Shown here: positions 58,485 to 64,000 of the stretch, piece by piece
Position numbering within the stretch: the first letter of the stretch is position 1
Layout of the letters: every line of letters begins with the position of its first letter
Source: Polaribacter dokdonensis
GTDB lineage: Bacteria; Bacteroidota; Bacteroidia; Flavobacteriales; Flavobacteriaceae
Direction: 5' to 3'
DNA: 64,000 nucleotides
Assembly: GCF_024362345.1 (NCBI RefSeq)
Contig: NZ_CP101505.1
Coordinates: forward strand, 1,447,501-1,511,500
Made by a program: the position numbers and the translations under genes
Notes under the pieces: model-generated
What the model saw: only the letters and a program-made list of their open reading frames with translations
Told to the model about the DNA's origin: nothing
The model's database searches: none

Positions 58485-59305
58485 CTTCTACCATTTTTAT
58501 ATGTTCCTAAAACCTTAAATTCTTCAGCCATTATTTCTAATATAGACGCTGCTTTTTTGTATTGTTTATAATCCTCAAAAGTTATATCTACAAAGAAGGA
58601 ATATTTCCAAGGTGTTTCTATAACTGGTAATGATTGTATTTTAGTTAGGTTCATTTTGCAATCGCTCAATACATTTAGAATTGCAGCTAAACTTCCTCTT
58701 TTATGATCTAATTGAAACTTTAAAGATGCTTTATTTACATTTTCATTTATAGCTGGCTGATCTGTTTGTACAATAACAAAACGAGTTGAATTGTCCTTTA
58801 TCGTTTGAATTTCGTCTTCTATAATTTCTAAATCAAAAATCTCTGCTGCAATTTTAGGAGCGATTGCTGCAATACCTTTTAGATTATGCTTAGCAATTCT
58901 TTTTGCTACTTCTGCAGTGTCAACATCTTCTACCAATTTAATATGAGGATGTTGTTTAAAAAATTCTTTGCATTGCAATAAAGCCATAGGATGAGACCAA
59001 ACCTCTTTTATATCTTTTAAAGTTTGATTTGGTAGCGCCATTAAATGATGGTGAATATTTAGATATTCTTCATCTATTATATGTAAGTTGCTATTGTCTA
59101 TAAGCGCATAATTAGGAATAATTGAACCTGCGATTGTATTTTCTAAAGCCATGACTCCAACCTCTGCAGATTTATCTAACAAATTATCTACTAAAACATC
59201 AAAAGACATACACTCAGATAACTGAATTTCTTTACCATAAAAATCTATGGCTACTTTATGGTGATTTGAGCCTTCTGCTCCTTGTATTGCAACTACTTTT
59301 TTCAA
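58481..59305 (-). CDS. pheA: Prephenate dehydratase
   Basis: 274 aa, converts prephenate to phenylpyruvate. The N-terminal catalytic part has IQGAEGSNHHKVAIDFYG, VGVMALENTIAGSI and DNSTRFVIV (the TRF motif). The C-terminal ACT domain (about 195-270) contains DHKRGSLAAILNVLSDCKMNLTKIQSLP, the GALA/ESRP-type Phe-binding region, so allosteric feedback by Phe is likely. Stand-alone, without CM. First structural gene of the aromatic operon, preceded by an attenuator leader. Confidence 0.95.
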   Translation of the reverse strand: MKKVVAIQGAEGSNHHKVAIDFYGKEIQLSECMSFDVLVDNLLDKSAEVGVMALENTIAGSIIPNYALIDNSNLHIIDEEYLNIHHHLMALPNQTLKDIKEVWSHPMALLQCKEFFKQHPHIKLVEDVDTAEVAKRIAKHNLKGIAAIAPKIAAEIFDLEIIEDEIQTIKDNSTRFVIVQTDQPAINENVNKASLKFQLDHKRGSLAAILNVLSDCKMNLTKIQSLPVIETPWKYSFFVDITFEDYKQYKKAASILEIMAEEFKVLGTYKNGRR

Positions 59306-59320
59306 CTTAATATGCTATCA

Positions 59321-59350
59321 AAAAAAAAGCCTCGAATTAAATTCGAGACT
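59321..59350 (-). terminator. Attenuator terminator in the pheA leader
   Basis: On the minus strand AGTCTCGAAT, loop TTA, ATTCGAGGCT (59328-59350, 10 bp, one G-T pair) followed by a T-run of eight (59321-59327 and flank). It lies between the promoter and pheA, only about 16 nt before the pheA ATG. It therefore must be read through for the operon to be expressed; no other gene in this orientation needs a terminator here. Confidence 0.88.
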
Positions 59351-59393
59351 TTATATTTATTATGTTTTGTTTAACAACATGATACAAAGTCTC
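59345..59393 (-). promoter_or_regulatory. Antiterminator pairing of the pheA leader
   Basis: On the transcript GAGACTTTGTAT (59393 to 59382) can pair with ATATAAAGTCTC (59356 to 59345): 11 Watson-Crick pairs and one G-U. The second arm contains the first 6 nt of the terminator 5' stem, so the two structures exclude each other. The first arm lies in codons 20-24 of the leader peptide, ending 8 nt before its stop codon. A ribosome finishing the peptide would cover it. Confidence 0.75.
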
Positions 59394-59451
59394 TCCTCTT
59401 ATTGTAAAAATAAAAGTAAATATAGAAACGAGTCCAAGTTGTTTTTAACAT
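59371..59451 (-). CDS. Phe/Tyr-rich leader peptide of the aromatic operon
   Basis: 26-codon frame: ATG at 59449-59451, stop TAA at 59371-59373. It starts MLKTTW and continues TRFYIYFYFYN, so codons 9-16 hold three Phe and four Tyr with one Ile. One more Phe is codon 22, one Trp is codon 6, and it ends in CC. Eight of 26 residues are the end products of the operon. It begins about 17 nt after the predicted transcription start and ends 20 nt before the terminator. It resembles E. coli PheL in function, with Tyr added, matching an operon that makes both amino acids. Confidence 0.85.
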   Translation of the reverse strand: MLKTTWTRFYIYFYFYNKRRDFVSCC

Positions 59452-59471
59452 TTTTTCTTGTGTTTGAGAGA

Positions 59472-59502
59472 CAAATCTAAAGATTAAATTCAGATACACA
59501 AA
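59472..59502 (-). promoter_or_regulatory. Promoter of the aromatic operon
   Basis: In reverse complement TTTG (59499-59502), a 19-nt spacer, TAGATTTG (59472-59479): a full match to the Bacteroidota promoter. The start should fall near 59468, giving a short 5' UTR before the leader peptide ATG. The rest of the gap up to 59655 is AT-rich, with no other feature seen. Confidence 0.8.
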
Positions 59503-59655
59503 TATTATTAAAAGAATTCGATAATTTTTATCAATTATTCAAAATTGATCCTAAAAATTACATGATTGCTAATTTTCATATTACAAATATCAATTTCAAT
59601 TATAATTTTGTCATCACTAAATTGATTATCTTTAAATTTACTTTAAACTTATATT

Positions 59656-60027
59656 TTGGATTTAAACGTTTTAAGCCAACCTTTAAAAAATTGTTGTACC
59701 TCACCAATGACAGGGTTCTATAGAGATGGATTTTGCAAAACAGGTTCTCAAGATCATGGAACACATACAGTATGTGCAATAGTTACAAAAGAATTTTTAG
59801 AATTTTCTGCTAGTAAAGGCAACAATTTAATGACACCCATACCACAATGGAATTTTCCTGGCTTAAAACCTGGTGATAAATGGTGCTTGTGCATTTCAAG
59901 ATGGTTACAAGCAGAAAAAGCAGGTAAAGCTCCATATATAGTTTTGGAAGCAACGCATATTAAATCTTTAAGTTATTGTTCTTTAGAACTTTTAAGTAAG
60001 TATAAATTTCAAAAGAGTAATACATAA
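59656..60027 (+). CDS. DUF2237 family protein, TTG start
   Basis: 123 aa, cytosolic, Cys-rich. It starts at TTG (MDLNVLSQPLKNCCTSPMTGF), the only start that keeps the conserved N-terminus. Family blocks: TGFYRDGFCKTGSQDHGTHTVCA, FLEFSASKGN, FPGLKPGDKWCLCISRW and VLEATH. The conserved cysteines suggest metal binding, but no function is established. Its stop overlaps the next ATG by 1 nt (TAATG). Confidence 0.9.
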   Translation: MDLNVLSQPLKNCCTSPMTGFYRDGFCKTGSQDHGTHTVCAIVTKEFLEFSASKGNNLMTPIPQWNFPGLKPGDKWCLCISRWLQAEKAGKAPYIVLEATHIKSLSYCSLELLSKYKFQKSNT

Positions 60028-60440
60028 TGAGTTATCAAGAGTTCCTTACTCCACTTTTCCTATTTGTAAATTCAGGTTTGGTAGTTTTAATTTGGATGGT
60101 TCAATTAATCGTTTACCCAAGTTTCTTGTTTTACAATAAAGAAAATTTGGTTCATTGGCATAATGTTTACACCAAACGTATTGCTGTAATTGTAGTTCCA
60201 TTGATGTTAATGCAGCTTGTGATAAGTATACTAAATACAATAGTATCCTTCAGTATAATTAACTTAACAATTGGGCTATTAGTTCTATTTTTGTGGGTTT
60301 TTACGTTTAAAAGTTTTGCTCCTGTACACTTTAAAATTTCCGAAAATCGTTTTCAACAAACTCAGCTACAACAATTAGTTAACAAAAATTGGATTAGAAC
60401 TATTATTTGGTCATTGATTTTAGGGCTAAGTTTATTATAA
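60027..60440 (+). CDS. Four-helix membrane protein, unknown
   Basis: 137 aa. Four hydrophobic segments (about 9-30, 50-71, 77-96 and 120-136), with a basic/Gln-rich loop (KISENRFQQTQLQQLVNKNWIRT) before the last. No charged catalytic motif is visible. It is translationally coupled to the DUF2237 gene, so they may act together; function unknown. The shared terminator with tRNA-Asp follows. Confidence 0.8.
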   Translation: MSYQEFLTPLFLFVNSGLVVLIWMVQLIVYPSFLFYNKENLVHWHNVYTKRIAVIVVPLMLMQLVISILNTIVSFSIINLTIGLLVLFLWVFTFKSFAPVHFKISENRFQQTQLQQLVNKNWIRTIIWSLILGLSLL

Positions 60441-60472
60441 TAATCTCAAAAACAATAAAATAAATAAACGAA

Positions 60473-60500
60473 AAAAGCGCTTCATAAATGAAGCGCTTTT
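60473..60500. terminator. Bidirectional terminator, membrane protein gene and tRNA-Asp
   Basis: AAAAGCGCTTCA-TAAA-TGAAGCGCTTTT, a perfect 12-bp stem flanked by A-run and T-rich DNA. It starts 3 nt from the 3' end of the tRNA. Confidence 0.85.
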
Positions 60501-60502
60501 CG

Positions 60503-60576
60503 CGGTCTGGACGGGACTCGAACCCGCGACCTCCTGCGTGACAGGCAGGCATTCTAACCAGCTGAACTACCAAACC
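60503..60576 (-). tRNA. tRNA-Asp (GTC)
   Basis: 74 nt cloverleaf. Acceptor GGTTTGG pairs with CCAGACC (one G-U), anticodon stem-loop is CCTGC-CTGTCAC-GCAGG with anticodon GTC, and the T arm is CGCGGGTTCGAGTCCCG. The 3' CCA is not encoded. It has its own promoter 18 nt upstream and a terminator 3 nt downstream, so it is a monocistronic tRNA unit. Confidence 0.97.
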
Positions 60577-60593
60577 GTTGCTAATAGCGGGTG

Positions 60594-60623
60594 CAAATAT
60601 AACACACATTTTTATATTTGCAA
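60594..60623 (-). promoter_or_regulatory. tRNA-Asp promoter, rRNA-like
   Basis: TTG (60621-60623), a 19-nt spacer, TATATTTG (60594-60601) followed by CACCCGCTA. The 17 nt from the box on match both rRNA promoters at the left end of the window. It overlaps the DUF58 3' flank (stop at 60639). Confidence 0.85.
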
Positions 60624-60638
60624 ACATAAATGGAAAAA

Positions 60639-61559
60639 TTATTTAAAATTTTTTCTTTGTAATAAATATGCGGTTAATATTTCATTATACCCTTTTTGGA
60701 TATCAACAGGAACATAATCAATTTTATATTGTAAACAATTGTTTTTTAATTCGTTAAAAAACAACTTACTTAACTCTTCATATTTTTCTTTAATATTTTC
60801 TGCAAAAACATTTATTTCTTGCCCTGTTTCCAAATCAACAAATTTTTTAGGTCTGTTATCAAAATTAAAATTAAACTCAGTTTTAGAATCATAAGTATGG
60901 AATAAAACCACCTCATGTTTGTTATATTTTAAATGTCTTAATGCTTCAAAAAGTTCTTCATTAGGTTTGTTCGTCTGAAACATATCTGTAAATAAGAAAA
61001 TTAAAGACCTTCTGTGAATTTTCTCGGCAATTTCATGCAAATATTGGTAAGTTTCAGTCGCTTTATTTGATGGAGCTGAAATTAAAGCTTCTAATTGATA
61101 AAGTAACATGTTTCTATGTCTTTCACTTCCTTTTTCTGGAGCATAGTACTCATAGTTATCTGAGTAAATACTTAAACCAACTGCATCTCTTTGACGCTTT
61201 AGAATCTCCATTAAAGAAGCTGCTGCAATAGCAGAAAACCCAACTTTATTTAAATTGTCTATTGATTGTTTTTCTACAATTGGATAATGCATTGATGCTG
61301 AATTATCTATAATAATATGACAACGTAAATTAGTTTCCTCTTCGTATTTCTTGGTATAAAGTTTTTCTGTTTTTGCAAATAACTTCCAATCTATATGCCT
61401 CGTACTTTCTCCTTTGTTATACAATTTATGCTCCGAAAACTCTACTGAAAACCCATGAAAAGGACTTTTATGTAAACCAGTTATAAAACCTTCTACTACT
61501 TGTTTTGCAAGAAGATCTAAGTTTTTAATTTCCGATGATTTTACTTCAGATAACTTCAT
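60639..61559 (-). CDS. DUF58 domain protein
   Basis: 306 aa, no membrane helix. DUF58 core: HGFSVEFSEHKLYNKGESTRHIDWKLFAKTEKLYTKKYEEE (about 36-77), followed by a von Willebrand factor A-like fold with the MIDAS-type IIIDNSASM (about 84-92). DUF58 proteins usually accompany MoxR ATPases and vWA proteins as maturation systems; no MoxR gene is inside the window. Its ATG overlaps the M1 peptidase stop by 1 nt. Confidence 0.9.
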   Translation of the reverse strand: MKLSEVKSSEIKNLDLLAKQVVEGFITGLHKSPFHGFSVEFSEHKLYNKGESTRHIDWKLFAKTEKLYTKKYEEETNLRCHIIIDNSASMHYPIVEKQSIDNLNKVGFSAIAAASLMEILKRQRDAVGLSIYSDNYEYYAPEKGSERHRNMLLYQLEALISAPSNKATETYQYLHEIAEKIHRRSLIFLFTDMFQTNKPNEELFEALRHLKYNKHEVVLFHTYDSKTEFNFNFDNRPKKFVDLETGQEINVFAENIKEKYEELSKLFFNELKNNCLQYKIDYVPVDIQKGYNEILTAYLLQRKNFK

Positions 61560-64000
61560 TACTTTTTAATGTTTTGAGCTCTGGTTAAATCATCTGTAGT
61601 TTGATGTAATTTCTTTAGTAAAATAGGGTTGTAATCTGGATTTTCATTTAAAAATTGTTGAAGTATTTCATAGGCTTCTTTAGAAGAATAATTTCCTATT
61701 GTTGAAGCTAACCATCCTTTAGGAAAAAATATATCTCCTGTTAACTGAACTTCTTCTAATTTATTTAAAATTTCTGGTAAAAACTCAATAGCATTATTTT
61801 GTCTTAAAGGGTGATGAAAATAGCTTAAACCACTTTGCACCCAAGACTCTTTTTCTCTATTCTCCTTTTCAAAAAGAGATTTCATAAATGAATTTCTAAT
61901 AATTACATCTTTAGAAACTGCTGGCAATAACCATTTAAATCTTTCTAATTGATCTGGGTTAGAAATATTTAATTCTTGCTCTGCTATAATTTCTTTTGAC
62001 TTTGTGTGTTCTAGAACAGCCAGCTGTAAAGCCAAAGAAGTTAAATTATTCTCATTAAGAAATAATTGATCAATCTTTAAATCGCCATTCCATATTTTAT
62101 ACAGTTTCTCTTTACCATCTTCGGAAACAACTGTAGATTGATATAAATTAAAAATTGTTTTCTTAATGTTTTTAGGCAAGTTTTGCTGTAGTAATTTCAT
62201 TAAGTTATTTTCGGTGGTAACTTGAATTTCATCTTTTTGTGTTTCAGTTAAGAAAGTCCAATAAATATTCTGAATTCTTCCTGACAAATAATTTGTAATT
62301 AACTCATTTTTCTCAGATTTTAAAGCATCAAAAAACACCATAAAAATGTTTTTAGGAGTCACATTTCCCAATAGCATATTTTCATATAAATTTATGAATT
62401 GATATCCTCTAGAAACCTCATCTCTAATTAATTTATAGTTATCAATTTTATCTTTATAAATTGGAAAAACTCCATAACCAAATCCGTTTATATTATATAA
62501 AACCTGACCAGGTTTAAAATCTTTTGTGGCCTCTGTAATATCAAATGAAGAACCCATATTTTTTATGTTGATATTCCTTACAAATCCTCTAGCATCTTTT
62601 AATTGAATTTTAAAAGATTGTGTCCAAACTTTTTCTGAACCATCTTCTGCCTTTTGATGGATTATAAATTTGGTAACATTTCCTTTTTCGTTGGTTTCAA
62701 TCTCTTCTGTAAAAATGGGTCTTCCAGAAGAGTTTACCCAAACTTCACTCCAATTTTTAATATTACCTGCCGATTTTTTATCTAAAATCTCTACCAGTTC
62801 CAACCAATCTGCATTTGAGTTTGCATACGTTTTTATGTATTCTTGAATACCTTTTTGAAATTGACTTTCACCCAATAAATATTCCAATTGACGCATCATA
62901 ATAGGTGCTTTATTATAGATGATTCTTCCATATAACGAACCTGCATTTTTTAAATTATCTAATGGCTGACGAATTGGATTGGTGCCCTTAGTTCTATCTT
63001 CTGAATACGCACTTGGATAATGAGACATCATAAAACTAAGAGTATGATTGATTTCTGGATATACAGGATTTACAATTTTATCTGCCATAAAATTTGCAAA
63101 CACTTCCTTCATCCAAACATCATTAAACCATTTCATGGTTACTAAATCTCCAAACCACATGTGTGATGTTTCATGTGCTATTAACTTTGCTCTCCTTAAT
63201 TTTCTACTTTGAGTTGCATTTTTATCTAAAAACAATGAAGACTCTCTATATTGAATGGCACCTACATGTTCCATACCTCCATATTGAAAAGGTGGTATTG
63301 CAGCAAAATCCATTTTTTGAAAAGGGAATTTTACGCTAGTATAATTCTCTAAAAAATCTATTGAATTTTGATGAATTTTAAAGATTTCATTTACACTTTC
63401 ATCTATTTTTTCTTGGTTATTTTCTCTGTATAAAAAGCGCATGTCAAAAGCACCAGGGTTTTTAGTAGTTTCAGAAAACTTACCTGCCACAAAAGAGAAT
63501 AAATAACTACTCATTTTATCTGTAGTTGCAAAAGTGTGCTCTACAAAATCATCAATTTCAATAGCACTTTCTTCAAATCCACCAGCCATAACTTTCCAAT
63601 CTTTTGGAGCTGTAATTCGTAAATTATACTTGGCTTTCAAATCTGGCTGATCAAAAGATGGAAATAAAGTACTTGCTCTGTCTGGAACTAAAAGTGTATA
63701 TAAAAATTCATTATTTCTATTTAATGATGTTTCTCCTGCATCAAATAAAATTTCTACTTCATTTAAACCTAGAATCAATTTTGTTTTATCCAATATTAAG
63801 TGCTCTTTCTGATGATTAACGAAAACTTCCTCGCTATTTATTTTTACTGATTTCAATTTAGAAGTTGCTTCATTAAAATCTAAATAAACATCGTTTTCTA
63901 AATCTTTGACAGTAAAATTGATTGTAGATTTAGATGCAATTGATTTTGTTTTCTCAGCAGGAATTTTAAAGTGTAGGTTGTAAACAATATCAGAAATTTG
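61559..64000 (-). CDS. M1-family zinc aminopeptidase, N-terminus beyond the window
   Basis: Partial: the frame is open to the right edge, coding QISDIVYNLHFKIPAEKTKS at its visible start, the usual beginning of the M1 N-terminal beta domain, so only a short piece is missing. Internal TTG codons near 63856 are not the start. At least 813 aa are visible. Exopeptidase motif PFQYGGMEHVGA, then HETSHMWFGDL (codons 63161-63175 for HETSH) with downstream Glu in MKEVFANFMAD form the zinc site. It removes N-terminal residues from peptides. Confidence 0.92.
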   Translation of the reverse strand, partial: QISDIVYNLHFKIPAEKTKSIASKSTINFTVKDLENDVYLDFNEATSKLKSVKINSEEVFVNHQKEHLILDKTKLILGLNEVEILFDAGETSLNRNNEFLYTLLVPDRASTLFPSFDQPDLKAKYNLRITAPKDWKVMAGGFEESAIEIDDFVEHTFATTDKMSSYLFSFVAGKFSETTKNPGAFDMRFLYRENNQEKIDESVNEIFKIHQNSIDFLENYTSVKFPFQKMDFAAIPPFQYGGMEHVGAIQYRESSLFLDKNATQSRKLRRAKLIAHETSHMWFGDLVTMKWFNDVWMKEVFANFMADKIVNPVYPEINHTLSFMMSHYPSAYSEDRTKGTNPIRQPLDNLKNAGSLYGRIIYNKAPIMMRQLEYLLGESQFQKGIQEYIKTYANSNADWLELVEILDKKSAGNIKNWSEVWVNSSGRPIFTEEIETNEKGNVTKFIIHQKAEDGSEKVWTQSFKIQLKDARGFVRNINIKNMGSSFDITEATKDFKPGQVLYNINGFGYGVFPIYKDKIDNYKLIRDEVSRGYQFINLYENMLLGNVTPKNIFMVFFDALKSEKNELITNYLSGRIQNIYWTFLTETQKDEIQVTTENNLMKLLQQNLPKNIKKTIFNLYQSTVVSEDGKEKLYKIWNGDLKIDQLFLNENNLTSLALQLAVLEHTKSKEIIAEQELNISNPDQLERFKWLLPAVSKDVIIRNSFMKSLFEKENREKESWVQSGLSYFHHPLRQNNAIEFLPEILNKLEEVQLTGDIFFPKGWLASTIGNYSSKEAYEILQQFLNENPDYNPILLKKLHQTTDDLTRAQNIKK

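Noticed and set aside
59466..59472. GTCTCTC next to the aromatic operon promoter could pair with GAGAGAC in the leader and act as a pause hairpin
   Set aside because: It overlaps the promoter box and the expected start point, so most of it is probably not transcribed; I do not count it as part of the attenuator.
63850..63856. TTG at 63856 as start of the M1 aminopeptidase
   Set aside because: The frame stays open to the window edge and codes for conserved N-terminal sequence, so the gene is truncated by the window, not started here.

Overview
The window is chromosomal DNA from a marine-type flavobacterium (Bacteroidota, Flavobacteriaceae, roughly Polaribacter/Tenacibaculum-like). The evidence is the AT-rich composition, the 16S rRNA 5' part at the left edge, Bacteroidota promoters of the form TTG-N19/20-TAnnTTTG in place of sigma70 boxes, near absence of Shine-Dalgarno sequences, a type IX secretion sorting domain, a glutamine synthetase III, DUF3857 proteins and a putative Bacteroidota porin. 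The genus is a guess. No prophage, IS element, CRISPR array or defence island was seen; this is core chromosome.

Layout. 1-692 holds the 5' part of a 16S rRNA gene on the minus strand, with two near-identical tandem promoters upstream. 1512-4839 is the translation cluster thrS-infC-rpmI-rplT; infC starts at a non-canonical AUA codon. 5713-16367 is a glycogen/alpha-glucan locus that encodes a complete GlgE pathway (GlgM-type glycosyltransferase, GlgC, GlgE, maltokinase, GlgB), followed by a GH31 alpha-glucosidase. 16368-17014 is a non-coding stretch with tandem palindromes, short repeats and one small ORF. 17015-25414 holds prfA, an orphan sensor kinase, purM and a divergent pair of unrelated glutamine synthetases (GSIII/GSII). 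25582-34029 holds a fused isobutyryl-CoA mutase (IcmF), a hydrolase, a methyltransferase, an NRDE protein and pruA. 34096-38504 encodes a T9SS-secreted metzincin protease with a co-transcribed lipoprotein. 38572-48998 holds lipB, a nucleoid-associated protein, rnhB, a porin, PAP2, GNAT and NhaC proteins, a membrane hydrolase, and a PLP gamma-lyase divergent from an Lrp/AsnC regulator. 49053-55265 holds two tandem DUF3857/transglutaminase-like proteins, a YceI lipoprotein, dtd and rsgA. 55357-59305 is an aromatic amino acid operon (pheA, aminotransferase, tyrA, DAH7PS-chorismate mutase). 59656-64000 holds a DUF2237 gene, a small membrane protein, tRNA-Asp, a DUF58 protein and an M1 aminopeptidase cut by the right edge.

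The most interesting signal is in the 5' leader of the aromatic operon. A promoter (59472-59502) drives a 26-codon reading frame (59371-59451) containing the run FYIYFYFY. It is followed by an intrinsic terminator directly before pheA, and a 12-bp alternative pairing joins the end of the peptide frame to the 5' arm of the terminator. These are all the parts of a ribosome-mediated Phe/Tyr attenuator, in front of the genes that make Phe and Tyr. A second good signal is a shared promoter with its discriminator sequence (TATATTTGCACCCGCTA, TTG exactly 19 nt upstream) at both rRNA promoters and at tRNA-Asp, apparently a stable-RNA promoter class.
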